Assembly (NCBI RefSeq): GCF_012641265.1
Contig: NZ_JABAHZ010000002.1
Span: forward strand, 1,443,719 to 1,507,718
Direction of reading: 5' to 3'
Origin: Chitinophaga eiseniae
GTDB taxonomy: Bacteria > Bacteroidota > Bacteroidia > Chitinophagales > Chitinophagaceae
DNA: 64,000 nucleotides
Under the pieces are notes generated by a model that made no database searches, was not told the DNA's origin, and saw nothing but the letters and a program-made list of their open reading frames with translations. How positions within the stretch are numbered: the first letter of the stretch is position 1; the number at the start of each line of letters is the position of its first letter. Shown piece by piece: positions 26,903 through 36,231 of this stretch. Both the position numbers and the translations under genes were made by a program.

Positions 26903-28477
26903 ATGAAAAAAATTATTGCCTATATAACGGGAACGCTTATACTGGGATCTGTTGCCTGCAACAAAGATGCTTTGAACAAAGGGCCACTAAATCTCTATAG
27001 CGATAGTAACATCTGGAAAGACAGTGCCCTCATCAGCCGGGTAGTGCTGGAATCATATGATGGTATTCATAGTATTTACGACGACGCCGGAAACTGGATG
27101 CCCATGGACATTACAGACGAAGGCAAGTCGGCCAGGTCCTTCCTGCAGTCCAACCTTATCAACACAGGGCAATACTCCCCGTCTACAGGTATTTATACCG
27201 ATGTGTGGAGTAATACTTATGCAATGATAAGGAATTGTAATAACGTGCTGGCACACCTGCCAGACATGCCGCTCAGCGAAGCTGGTAAACAACAGATCAA
27301 AGGCGAAATGCTTTTCCTGCGTGCCTTGCACTATATGGATCTCTACTCCATTTTTGGCCGCTTTCCAATGGTGACCAAAGTATTGTCACTGAATGATGAT
27401 CTTACTGCGCCGAGAGGTACGGATGATGATTGCGTAAAGCTGATGCTGGACGATCTGGATCAGGCAGCGGCATTATTACCTGCTGCTTACCCCAAAACAG
27501 CAGCAGGCCGCGCCACAAAATACGCCGCATTGGGAATGAAATGCCGGCTGCTGCTGAATAGAAAGGACTACCAGGCCGCTGCTGCCGCAGCAAAAGAGGT
27601 GATAGATAAAGGCGGTTACACACTGTTCCCCGATTATGAAGCGATGTTTTACCCGGAAAATGACGATAACCAGGAGGTGATCTTCAACAAGGAATTTGCC
27701 GGTGATTTGAGTGGACAGGTACATGCACTGGACTTGTACGACAACTCGGCTTTCTTTACAGGGTTTAGCAGCCTGGTGGATTGTCCCACCCAGAATATGG
27801 TAGATCAGTACCTGATGAAAGATGGCTTGCCCTGGAATCAGTCGCCTAAATTTGATCCTGCACACCCGTATGCTAATAGGGACCCTCGCTTTCATGCCAG
27901 CATCATTTACGATGGTACCGACTGGATCAATCAAACCATGGACCTGAAACTGGGATCAAAGTATAACCCTTCTACTTATAGCACAGCCATTACTGGTTAT
28001 ATGTTGCGGAAATTTCTTAATCCGAAGTACATCTTCAATGGTACCAACGGTAATTACCAAAATTGCATTATGCTGCGTTTAGGAGAAATATATCTCAACT
28101 ACGCCGAATGTCAACTAAAACTCGGTAACGCGGAAGAAGCCCGTACATATATCAATCTGCTGCGTCAGCGTGCAGGCATGCCCGTGGTACCAGCCGGACA
28201 GCTCAATTGGGATACCTACGTACGTGAACGTACGGTGGAACTGGCTTTTGAAGGTCAGCGTTTTAACGACATCCGCCGCTGGGGCACAGGCGCTACTATG
28301 ATAGGCGCAGCTATTACGGCGGTACAGATCAGCGAAACGAATGGCGTAAGAAGCTATAAAACAGTTCCCCTGGAACAACGCTACTGGCACGACAAAATGT
28401 ATTATTTCCCGATCCCGCAAGCCCAGCTGCAAAAATACCCGGCTGGTAAAGTGCCCGAACAAAACCCGGGCTGGTAA
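26903..28477 (+). CDS. SusD/RagB-family lipoprotein
   Basis: The 524-residue protein carries a lipoprotein signal (YITGTLILGSVACNK, cysteine at residue 19). The SusD N-terminal helices (FLRALHYMDLYSIFGRFPMV) and the C-terminal signature (YVRERTVELAFEGQRFNDIR, YYFPIPQAQLQKYP) follow. It starts 11 bp after its SusC partner and should be the surface-exposed substrate-binding lid of that transporter. It is followed 37 bp later by a TlpA-like protein that appears to belong to the same operon. Confidence 0.95.
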   Translation: MKKIIAYITGTLILGSVACNKDALNKGPLNLYSDSNIWKDSALISRVVLESYDGIHSIYDDAGNWMPMDITDEGKSARSFLQSNLINTGQYSPSTGIYTDVWSNTYAMIRNCNNVLAHLPDMPLSEAGKQQIKGEMLFLRALHYMDLYSIFGRFPMVTKVLSLNDDLTAPRGTDDDCVKLMLDDLDQAAALLPAAYPKTAAGRATKYAALGMKCRLLLNRKDYQAAAAAAKEVIDKGGYTLFPDYEAMFYPENDDNQEVIFNKEFAGDLSGQVHALDLYDNSAFFTGFSSLVDCPTQNMVDQYLMKDGLPWNQSPKFDPAHPYANRDPRFHASIIYDGTDWINQTMDLKLGSKYNPSTYSTAITGYMLRKFLNPKYIFNGTNGNYQNCIMLRLGEIYLNYAECQLKLGNAEEARTYINLLRQRAGMPVVPAGQLNWDTYVRERTVELAFEGQRFNDIRRWGTGATMIGAAITAVQISETNGVRSYKTVPLEQRYWHDKMYYFPIPQAQLQKYPAGKVPEQNPGW

Positions 28478-28514
28478 TCGGCTTTAAAAAATATTCATCC
28501 TAAAAAAATCAATC

Positions 28515-30023
28515 ATGAAACTTTATTCCAGAAATACTGCTATGGCCATGGCATGGATGGCTATTCCATGCATCGCTGCCGCACAGCAGATTAACCAAAA
28601 GAAAGTGGATAGCCTCGTAGCAGTAATCAGTAAACAGCCTGATAATATTGCTGCAATAGATGAATTTAATACCTCACTGGGTCGTGATACCACTATCCGG
28701 CTGAGTCATTATAAAACCTGGATGAAAAAGTATCCTAAGTCCGCTGGCATCTACTACGGTATTGGTACGTTATACACCCACCAGGAAAGCCCGGCTGCAC
28801 GTCCCTATTTGTTAAAGGCAGTATCCATCAATCCTAAATTATCAGCCGCTTATGCTGAACTGGCCATTGATGCAGAAAGATGGGGAGAGTTCGATCAATC
28901 AGCCGAATTTCAGCGGAAAGCTTATGAAACCAGCCCGGATAGCCCGGATTACCTGTTTAGCTACATGTACAATTTTGAAACTAAGGATCCGGCCAAGTAT
29001 GAGGCGCTGTTGAAAGAATTGAGAACCAAATTCCCTGAGAGTGACCGGGGGGCACAGGCGCTTTACTGGAAAGCTTTACGCACGGTAAATCGTGATCAAA
29101 AGCTGGCCATCTACGAAGATATGCGGCAGCATTATCCGATCGGTAAGTCATCCTGGGGAACCTACGGCATGAATGACTACTTTGATGCCCTGCTGGCAGA
29201 TGACCCGGGAAAAGCGGCGGTGCTGGCGGGAGAGCTGGCTGCCACACCCGGCATTGAAGCATCCACAAAGGAAGAATTTATAAAGAATAAATTAATGGCT
29301 GAACAGCTGATGAAGGTCGACGAATTGCTGAAAGCTGGCAATACTGAAGCAGCAACAACGCTACTAAAGGATGTAAAAGCCAAACGCTGGGGAGTAACCA
29401 TCAGTATTGTAGCATTAGCCAAAGCCAGGGTAGCGGCGGCTGTAAGTCCGCAGCAAGGGTATGATACGCTGATGAAGTACTACCTCAAAGAACCTGCGCG
29501 TGCCATGAAAGAGCCTTTGTACAGCTACGGGCGCCAGGCTGGCAAAACGAACGAAGCTATCGAAAATGACATCAAATCCAGGTTGCTGAATAGCTCCAAA
29601 CCTGCTATTTTCTCCTTCGATGCCTATATGGAACCGGGTAAGAAAACCATGCAGAGTTATAAAGGTAAAGTGGTGCTGCTTACCTTCTGGTTCCCGGGTT
29701 GCGGACCATGCCGGGGCGAATTTCCACACTTCGAAGAGGTACTGAAACATTTCGATAGGAACAATGTTAACTATGTAGGGGTAAATATCATGGCAGAACA
29801 GGATGAATATGTCATTCCGTTTGTAAAATCCAGCAAGTACACTTTTACACCGTTGAAAGACAAGGAGGCCAATCGTACGAATCTGCCGGTAAGAGGGGCG
29901 CCCAGCAACTTCTTAATAGATCAGGAAGGAAGGATTATATTCTCCGGTTTTATGATTCAAACCCCGGAAGCACAGCTGATGCTGCAGGATATGATTAACC
30001 TGTTATTAGATAAAAAAGCATAA
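28515..30023 (+). CDS. TlpA-like thioredoxin-fold protein with TPR-like N-terminal part
   Basis: This 502-residue protein has a signal peptide (AMAMAWMAIPCIAAAQQ), then a helical tetratricopeptide-like stretch from about residue 65 to 330 (AGIYYGIGTLYTHQESPAAR, PYLLKAVSINPKLSAAYAEL). The C-terminal thioredoxin domain (residues ~365-500) has the redox motif FPGCGPCRGEF with C396 and C399, and the cis-Pro loop VRGAPSNFLIDQ. Members of this family reduce or oxidise periplasmic thiols. It is the last gene of the sigma/FecR/SusC/SusD cassette, so a role in processing the imported substrate or maturing the transporter is possible. A terminator follows. Confidence 0.9.
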   Translation: MKLYSRNTAMAMAWMAIPCIAAAQQINQKKVDSLVAVISKQPDNIAAIDEFNTSLGRDTTIRLSHYKTWMKKYPKSAGIYYGIGTLYTHQESPAARPYLLKAVSINPKLSAAYAELAIDAERWGEFDQSAEFQRKAYETSPDSPDYLFSYMYNFETKDPAKYEALLKELRTKFPESDRGAQALYWKALRTVNRDQKLAIYEDMRQHYPIGKSSWGTYGMNDYFDALLADDPGKAAVLAGELAATPGIEASTKEEFIKNKLMAEQLMKVDELLKAGNTEAATTLLKDVKAKRWGVTISIVALAKARVAAAVSPQQGYDTLMKYYLKEPARAMKEPLYSYGRQAGKTNEAIENDIKSRLLNSSKPAIFSFDAYMEPGKKTMQSYKGKVVLLTFWFPGCGPCRGEFPHFEEVLKHFDRNNVNYVGVNIMAEQDEYVIPFVKSSKYTFTPLKDKEANRTNLPVRGAPSNFLIDQEGRIIFSGFMIQTPEAQLMLQDMINLLLDKKA

Positions 30024-30048
30024 GTAGTCATCAACAAACGAAAAATAA

Positions 30049-30078
30049 AAAAGGAGCCAACGTCAATTGGCTCCTTTT
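30049..30078. terminator. Bidirectional terminator after the TlpA-like gene
   Basis: The perfect 12-bp stem AAAAGGAGCCAA/TTGGCTCCTTTT has a 6-nt loop between convergent genes; A- and T-runs serve both strands. Confidence 0.9.
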
Positions 30079-30084
30079 GATATT

Positions 30085-30546
30085 TTAATGATGATGGTGA
30101 TCAGCATGATCGTGATGATGGTCATCCGGCTTTAACTGCGCCGTGCTGTCATCATAATATACAAAGAAGTATAAATAAATGGCCCTCGATAATCGCATCA
30201 GCCAGGGCTGGATAAGCACCAGCAATACGCCATTTACACCCAGCCAGATAAAAATACTGTTATCCCTCCAGGTAAGACCGAAGAAAAGCCAAAACCAGAT
30301 TAAGTTAAACACGCTGAATGCCACCGATAATGCGTAGCTCACATAGCCTGTACCAAACCAGAAACCTGTTTCCAACTCATACTTCTGTCCACATACCGGG
30401 CAGTTATCGTACATGTTAAAGATCTTCGAAAACTTAAAGTGAAAGGGATTCTGATCTCTGAACATATGTCCTTTCCTGCATCTGGGGCACTTCATGGTCA
30501 GCATGCTGACAAAATAGTTGGGCCGCCCGGGCTGTTGTGTACTCAT
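30085..30546 (-). CDS. DUF983-family membrane protein with His-rich tail
   Basis: The 153-residue protein has an N-terminal zinc-ribbon-like part (MLTMKCPRCRKGHMF and YDNCPVCGQKYE; two CxxC pairs) followed by two membrane helices (residues ~70-90 and 95-115). This is the DUF983 arrangement. The C-terminus is a run of Asp and His (DDHHHDHADHHHH) that could bind metal. Function is unknown; the family is widespread in Bacteroidota and Alphaproteobacteria. The ATG is four bases after a TATTTTTG box, suggesting a leaderless transcript. Downstream lies a bidirectional terminator. Confidence 0.9.
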   Translation of the reverse strand: MSTQQPGRPNYFVSMLTMKCPRCRKGHMFRDQNPFHFKFSKIFNMYDNCPVCGQKYELETGFWFGTGYVSYALSVAFSVFNLIWFWLFFGLTWRDNSIFIWLGVNGVLLVLIQPWLMRLSRAIYLYFFVYYDDSTAQLKPDDHHHDHADHHHH

Positions 30547-30550
30547 ACCG

Positions 30551-30558
30551 CAAAAATA
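30551..30558 (-). promoter_or_regulatory. -7 promoter box of the DUF983 gene
   Basis: TATTTTTG, then CGGT, then ATG. Confidence 0.45.
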
Positions 30559-30576
30559 ACCATTTATTTTAAACTG

Positions 30577-32355
30577 TTATACTGCAGCGGTTTTACGTTC
30601 GCCGATCTGTTGCCTCCACATGGCGTAATACAGGCCCTTTTCTGCTACCAGGTCCTCATGCTTACCCGATTCTACGATCTGGCCTTTTTCCAGTACATAA
30701 ATGCGGTCCGCATGCATGATGGTACTCAAACGGTGCGCAATCATCACTGTTATATGTTGTTTGCTGGCGGTGATCTCCCTCACCGTAGTCGTAATTTCTT
30801 CTTCTGTAATGGAATCCAGCGCGGAGGTAGCCTCGTCAAATACCATCAGCCGCGGGTTGCGCAGCAACGCCCTGGCAATGGATAAACGCTGTTTCTCTCC
30901 ACCGGAAATTTTAATACCACCTTCCCCGATCACTGTTTCCAGGCCCTTGTCGGCCCTTGCCAGCAACGAATAACAGGAAGCCTTGTCCAGTGCTTCCATC
31001 ACTGCCGCATCGCTGGCTCCCGGGTTTACAAATAACAGGTTTTCTTTGATGGTGCCGGCAAATAACTGCGTATCCTGGGTTACAAACCCTACCTGGTGAC
31101 GCAGGTCTTCCATGTCCACCTCATTGGCATCTATGCCATTGTAGTAAATATGTCCTTCATTAGGTTTGTACAACCCTACCAACAGCTTTACCAGCGTGGT
31201 TTTACCCGATCCGGAAGGCCCTACAAAGGCAATGGTTTCCCCTACTTTTACAGAGAAATTTACATGATCCAACGCTTTGGAAGCAGCGGTAAGATGTTTA
31301 AACCCTACCTGCTTAAAGTGCAGTTCATCAATACCATTCACGGTAATCGGATTGGCAGGCATTTCTTCTACCGGCGTATTTAAAATACTTTCAAAGTTCA
31401 GCAGCGATACCTGCGCCTCCCGGTAGTTGAGAATGATATTGCCCAACTCCTGTAATGGCCCGAAAATAAAGAAGGAATAAAGCTGCAAGGTCATCAGCTG
31501 ACCAATACTTACGGTGTCGCGGTAAATGTAAAACAACAGCAAAAACAAAATGGAGGAACGCATCAGGTTCACAAAAGTACCCTGTACAAAGCTGATACTG
31601 CGAATACTCCGCACTTTTTTTAATTCCAGCATCAGGATTTTCAGGGTAGTAGAATTTAAACGCCTGATTTCCTGCTGGGTGAGTCCCAAACTCTTTACCA
31701 GCTCTATATTACGGAGCGATTCAGTAGTAGAACCCGCCAGTGCGGTAGTTTCTTTTACAATGGTTTTCTGGATCACCTTAATTTTCCTGCTCAATACACT
31801 CATCAACACGGTCAGTAAAATACAGCCGGTGAGGTATACAAAGGGGAGCGTCCAGTGCACCGCTGTAGCATACACCATCACAAACAGAACACCAATCAGC
31901 GATACAAAGAGCACGTTTACAAAAGCAGTGATAAACTTTTCGCAGTCTATCCGTACTTTTTGCAAAATAGCCAGTGTTTCCCCGCTGCGCTGGTCTTCAA
32001 ATTGCTGGTACGGCAACCGGAGTGAGTGCCTCAACCCGTCGGTATATACCTGCGCACCAAATTTTTGCACAATTACATTCACAAAATAATCCTGGAATGC
32101 TTTGGCAATCCTGGATACCATGGCTACGCCAATGGCTGCTGATACCAGGAGTAATACGCCCCATAAATAGTCGTTTTCAGGCCTGAAAATACTTCCTCCC
32201 TTTACGGTTACCTTGGGATGAGAAGCAAACCTGTCGATAATCCACCCAAAAATCATGGGGTCCATCAGTGAGAAAAGTTGGTTAATACTGGCTAAAGCCA
32301 TGGCTAATACGACCAACCATTTATATCTCTTTAAATAATGCAATAATAGTTTCAT
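30577..32355 (-). CDS. ABC transporter, fused permease and ATPase (MsbA/exporter type)
   Basis: About 592 residues from MKLLLHYLKRYKWLVVLAMA. An in-frame ATG 42 bp upstream exists but lies upstream of the best promoter box, so the internal start is preferred. Six membrane helices occupy residues ~15-305. The nucleotide-binding domain follows, with Walker A GPSGSGKTTL, signature ISGGEKQRLSIARALL, Walker B LMVFDEATSALD and the H-loop IAHRLST. Type IV ABC exporters of this kind export lipids, peptides or drugs as homodimers or heterodimers; the substrate is unknown. It is divergent from the EF-G paralogue gene. Confidence 0.93.
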   Translation of the reverse strand: MKLLLHYLKRYKWLVVLAMALASINQLFSLMDPMIFGWIIDRFASHPKVTVKGGSIFRPENDYLWGVLLLVSAAIGVAMVSRIAKAFQDYFVNVIVQKFGAQVYTDGLRHSLRLPYQQFEDQRSGETLAILQKVRIDCEKFITAFVNVLFVSLIGVLFVMVYATAVHWTLPFVYLTGCILLTVLMSVLSRKIKVIQKTIVKETTALAGSTTESLRNIELVKSLGLTQQEIRRLNSTTLKILMLELKKVRSIRSISFVQGTFVNLMRSSILFLLLFYIYRDTVSIGQLMTLQLYSFFIFGPLQELGNIILNYREAQVSLLNFESILNTPVEEMPANPITVNGIDELHFKQVGFKHLTAASKALDHVNFSVKVGETIAFVGPSGSGKTTLVKLLVGLYKPNEGHIYYNGIDANEVDMEDLRHQVGFVTQDTQLFAGTIKENLLFVNPGASDAAVMEALDKASCYSLLARADKGLETVIGEGGIKISGGEKQRLSIARALLRNPRLMVFDEATSALDSITEEEITTTVREITASKQHITVMIAHRLSTIMHADRIYVLEKGQIVESGKHEDLVAEKGLYYAMWRQQIGERKTAAV

Positions 32356-32375
32356 ATGTCCAATTTCCTGAGCTG

Positions 32376-32383
32376 CAAAGGTA
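32376..32383 (-). promoter_or_regulatory. -7 promoter box of the ABC transporter gene
   Basis: TACCTTTG fits TAnnTTTG and ends 20 nt before the chosen ATG at 32355. A 10-bp palindrome CACATATGTG lies just upstream at 32395-32404. Confidence 0.45.
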
Positions 32384-32505
32384 CTGCATGTTGTCACATA
32401 TGTGCGGAAAGTTGTGTGCGTTTTTGGTCAAAAAATGTTAACTTAATAGTAAGTTCTTTTCTACAGGCATTGGCGGTTATTTTTTACCTGAATAAATCTC
32501 CACAT

Positions 32506-34632
32506 ATGAAAGCGTATGATGAAAAACATATCAAAAACATCGTACTGTTAGGTGCACCCAAAAGCGGCAAAACAACCCTCGCTGAAACCATGTTATTCGA
32601 AGCCGGCATCATCAGTAAACGCGGTAGTATTGAAGAAAATAATACTATCTCCGACTACCACGAGATAGAGCATGAACGCGGTAACTCCGTATATGCCACC
32701 CTGTTACACACGGAATGGAAAGATTATAAGATCAACATTATGGATACCCCTGGCCTGGAAGACTTCATTGGAGAAGTGATTGCCGCCATCCGGGTATCCG
32801 ATACCGCCGTGCTGCTGCTCAATGCCCAATATGGCGTGGAAGTAGGTACCGAAATGGTATGGGACTATGTGGATAAGTACCGTAAACCCACGATTATCGC
32901 GGTCAACCAGCTCGACGCTGAACTGGCCAATTTTAATAAAGCCGTAGAAGACGCTGTACAGGCATTTGGATCGTCCGTTACCGTTATGCAATACCCGGTA
33001 AACCAGGGCCCTGGCTTCAATGCCATTATCGATCTCCTGAAAATGACCATGTACCGCTTTCCCGAAAATGGAGGTAAACCCGAAAAGCTCCCCATCCCCG
33101 ACAGCGAAAAAGAACGCGCCGAAAAAATGCACAACGAACTGGTGGAAAAAGCAGCGGAAAATGATGATACCCTTATGGAACAATATTTTGAGAAAGGCAA
33201 TCTGGATGAAGATGAACTTCGCAAAGGCCTCAAAATAGGCATGCTCCGCCACCAGGTGTTTCCCCTGTTTTGCCTGTCGGCAAAGAAAAACATGGGCAGT
33301 GGCCGCCTGATGGGCTTCATCGACAATGTAGCCCCCTCCGCCATGGAAATGCCCGACGAGGTGACCACCGATGGCAAAGCCGTTCCCTGCGATCCTGCCC
33401 GCCCTACCGCCTTATTCGTATTCAAAACACTTCAGGAGCCTCACATTGGGAGGCTCACTTATTTTAAGGTAATGTCGGGAGAAGTAAAAAGTGGTATGGA
33501 GCTGATCAACGAACAAGGCAACACCACAGAGCGTATCAGCCAGCTCTTTATTGCCGACGGTAAAAACCGCAACAATATTGAACGGCTGCAGGCGGGCGAC
33601 ATTGGTTGCACCCTTAAAATGAAAAATACCCTGACCAATCATACCCTGGCGGAAAAGAGTTTCGGGGGCCAGATAGTTCCTATCGACTTCCCAGCGCCTA
33701 AGGTACGGGTAGCCATCGAGGCGCAGAATAAAGCCGACGATGAAAAGCTCAGCGAAGTGCTGGCCGAAATTCATATGGAAGACCCCACCCTGGTAGTAGA
33801 ATTCAACCGGGAACTGAAACAGGTGATCCTTCACGGTCAGGGCGAACTGCACCTGCTCGTTACCAAATGGCGGCTGGAAAACATTTATAAAATGCCGGTA
33901 GTTTTCCACGCAGCCAAAATCCCGTACCGCGAAACCATCCAGAAGCCGGCACAGGCCTCCTATCGCCATAAAAAACAATCCGGCGGCGCCGGCCAATTCG
34001 GGGAAGTATTCCTTAAAATTGAACCCTGGTACGAAGGAATGCCTCCCTATAAAGAACATTCCGTACGGGAAACGGAAGAAATAGCCCTTTCCTGGGGAGG
34101 AAAACTGGTATTCAACAACTGCATCGTAGGAGGCGCCATCGACAGCCGCTTCCTACCCTCCATCCTGAAAGGCGTCATGGAAAAAATGCAGGAAGGACCG
34201 CTAACAGGGTCCTATGTTCGCGATATACGGGTAAGCGTATACGATGGTAAAATGCACCCGGTAGACAGCAACGATATTTCCTTCAAAATAGCCGGCATGA
34301 TGGCCTTCCGCGAAGCCTTCCACCATGCCGCCCCCCAGCTGCTGGAGCCGGTATTTGAACTCGAAGCTACCGCCCCTGATGTAATGATGGGCGATATTAT
34401 GAGCGAACTGCAAAGCCATCGCAGCATCATAACAGGCATGGATACACTGAATGGATACCAGGTCATTAAAGCCCGTACGCCACAGGCCGAAATAGATAAG
34501 CTGTTTGCCGCCCTGCGCAATGTTACACAAGGCAAGGCAAAGCTCCGGTCACACTTCGCAGAATATGCCCCCGTACCGGCTGAATTACAGAAAAAACTGA
34601 GCGAAAACTATAAGGAAGAACTGAATATTTAG
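32506..34632 (+). CDS. Elongation factor G paralogue (EF-G2-like translational GTPase)
   Basis: About 708 residues from MKAYDEKHIK; a longer reading frame upstream has cysteine-rich non-conserved sequence and crosses the divergent promoter. The GTPase domain has G1 GAPKSGKT (residues 16-23), G3 DTPG (80-83) and an unusual G4 NQLD (134-137) in place of NKxD. Domains II-V of EF-G follow (LFVFKTLQEPHIGRLTYFKV, GQGELHLLVTKWRLE, KKQSGGAGQFGEVFLKIEPW, LEPVFELEATAPDVMMGDIM). Its lower similarity to canonical EF-G and lone position (no rpsL/rpsG/tuf) mark it as a paralogue, with a role in ribosome recycling or stress translation possible. It is convergent with the YifB gene, with only 5 bp between them. 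Confidence 0.9.
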   Translation: MKAYDEKHIKNIVLLGAPKSGKTTLAETMLFEAGIISKRGSIEENNTISDYHEIEHERGNSVYATLLHTEWKDYKINIMDTPGLEDFIGEVIAAIRVSDTAVLLLNAQYGVEVGTEMVWDYVDKYRKPTIIAVNQLDAELANFNKAVEDAVQAFGSSVTVMQYPVNQGPGFNAIIDLLKMTMYRFPENGGKPEKLPIPDSEKERAEKMHNELVEKAAENDDTLMEQYFEKGNLDEDELRKGLKIGMLRHQVFPLFCLSAKKNMGSGRLMGFIDNVAPSAMEMPDEVTTDGKAVPCDPARPTALFVFKTLQEPHIGRLTYFKVMSGEVKSGMELINEQGNTTERISQLFIADGKNRNNIERLQAGDIGCTLKMKNTLTNHTLAEKSFGGQIVPIDFPAPKVRVAIEAQNKADDEKLSEVLAEIHMEDPTLVVEFNRELKQVILHGQGELHLLVTKWRLENIYKMPVVFHAAKIPYRETIQKPAQASYRHKKQSGGAGQFGEVFLKIEPWYEGMPPYKEHSVRETEEIALSWGGKLVFNNCIVGGAIDSRFLPSILKGVMEKMQEGPLTGSYVRDIRVSVYDGKMHPVDSNDISFKIAGMMAFREAFHHAAPQLLEPVFELEATAPDVMMGDIMSELQSHRSIITGMDTLNGYQVIKARTPQAEIDKLFAALRNVTQGKAKLRSHFAEYAPVPAELQKKLSENYKEELNI

Positions 34633-34637
34633 CCCCG

Positions 34638-36176
34638 TTAGTTACCCCATCCTTCCCGGTCAAGGCTCCTGAACTGTATCGCTTCCGCCATATGCGCCGG
34701 CGTTACACTGTTGCTGCCTTCCAGGTCGGCAATCGTTCTGCTCACTTTCAGTATCCGGTCGTAAGCCCGTGCCGACAGCTTCAGTTGCTGCATAGCCCGC
34801 CCCAGCTGCTCCCGGCATTGCTCGCTGATCACACATACATCCGACAGCAACGAACTATGCATCTGGGCATTGCAATACACGCCTTCATAAGCGGCAAATC
34901 GCGCTGCCTGGACGGCTCTCGCGGCAATTACACGGTCACGTATATACGTACTTTTCTCTGCCCGGTGCGTGGAACTCAGGTCCGCAAATTTTACCGGCGT
35001 TACTTCTACATGCAAATCTATACGATCCAGCAAAGGTCCCGATACCTTATTCAGGTAGTCCTGTACCTGCCCCGATGCGCAACTGCACTCTTTTTCAGGA
35101 TGATTGAAATAACCGCAGGGGCAGGGATTCATGGAAGCAATCAGCATAAAGCTGGCGGGGAAATCAATGGCAGTACGTGCCCGGGAAATGGTTACCCTTC
35201 TTTCTTCCACGGGCTGCCGCAGCACTTCCAGCACTTTGCGCTTAAACTCCGGTAATTCATCCAGGAATAATACGCCGTTATGCGCCAGCGAAATTTCTCC
35301 GGGCTGGGGGATGCTGCCCCCGCCTACCAGCGCTGCATCGCTGATGGTATGGTGCGGCGACCGGAACGGGCGATGTATAATAAGCCCCGTATGCGCCGGC
35401 AGCTTTCCCGCTACAGAATGGATTTTAGTGGTTTCGAGTGCTTCCTGTAAGGTCAGCGGCGGAAGAATGGTAGGCAATCGTTTGGCCAGCATGGTTTTGC
35501 CGGCGCCCGGAGGGCCTATCAATATAGCATTATGCCCGCCGGCAGCGGCTATTTCCAATGCCCGTTTAATAGATTGCTGCCCTTTTACATCGCAGAAATC
35601 TACCTCGAAAACATCCTGGCTCCGGTAAAAATCATCTTGCTCAGGTAATACCGGCGATAGGCTTCCAGGTGTGGTGAGTAGCTGTATGGCTTCTGCAATG
35701 TGCGAAATACCATATATCTGTAGCCCACGTACCATGGCGGCTTCCCGGGCATTCTGCCGGGGGAGTATGCAGCCCTGGAAACCATCCTGCTGCGCCTGTA
35801 TCGCCATCGGCAACGCGCCTTTGATAGGCTGGATGGTGCCATCGAGCGATAACTCGCCCATCATCAGGAACCGGTCCAGCTGTTCGGCAGGTAACTGCCC
35901 CGAAGCGGCCATAATGCCGGCCGCAATGGGCAAATCGTAGGCGGCGCCGGCCTTGCGGATATCTGCCGGCGCCATATTCACTACCGTGCGGGTACGGGGC
36001 ATACGTAGCCCCATACACTGAATGGTCGACTCAATACGCCGCTCACTCTCTTTAACGGCATTATCCGGTAGCCCAACGATAAATAATTTATTTCCCTGTG
36101 AGGATACATTTACCTCTATGGTAATGGTGATGGCATTCACTCCCTGAATGGCGCTGCCAAAGGTTTTAACAATCAT
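34638..36176 (-). CDS. YifB/ComM-family Mg-chelatase-like AAA ATPase
   Basis: The 512-residue protein has the ComM layout. An N-terminal S5-like ChlI domain (MIVKTFGSAIQGVNAITITI, VGLPDNAVKESERRI) is followed by a central AAA core with Walker A GPPGAGKTMLAK and RPFRSPHHTISDAALVGGG, and a zinc-like C-rich insertion (NPCPCGYFNHPEKECSC). The C-terminal Mg_chelatase_C helices (LSARAYDRILKVSRTIADLE) complete it. ComM proteins are hexameric helicases that aid branch migration during integration of taken-up DNA. The stop is 5 bp from the stop of the convergent EF-G paralogue. Confidence 0.92.
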   Translation of the reverse strand: MIVKTFGSAIQGVNAITITIEVNVSSQGNKLFIVGLPDNAVKESERRIESTIQCMGLRMPRTRTVVNMAPADIRKAGAAYDLPIAAGIMAASGQLPAEQLDRFLMMGELSLDGTIQPIKGALPMAIQAQQDGFQGCILPRQNAREAAMVRGLQIYGISHIAEAIQLLTTPGSLSPVLPEQDDFYRSQDVFEVDFCDVKGQQSIKRALEIAAAGGHNAILIGPPGAGKTMLAKRLPTILPPLTLQEALETTKIHSVAGKLPAHTGLIIHRPFRSPHHTISDAALVGGGSIPQPGEISLAHNGVLFLDELPEFKRKVLEVLRQPVEERRVTISRARTAIDFPASFMLIASMNPCPCGYFNHPEKECSCASGQVQDYLNKVSGPLLDRIDLHVEVTPVKFADLSSTHRAEKSTYIRDRVIAARAVQAARFAAYEGVYCNAQMHSSLLSDVCVISEQCREQLGRAMQQLKLSARAYDRILKVSRTIADLEGSNSVTPAHMAEAIQFRSLDREGWGN

Positions 36177-36231
36177 ATGGATATTGGGTTAACAATGATT
36201 GCGAATATACAACTTTGGCAGCAACGGAAGC

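Noticed and set aside
32356..32505. N-terminal 50-codon extension of the EF-G paralogue
   Set aside because: The extension is Cys-rich and hydrophobic, unlike any EF-G, and overlaps the divergent ABC promoter; the ATG at 32506 fits the family start.
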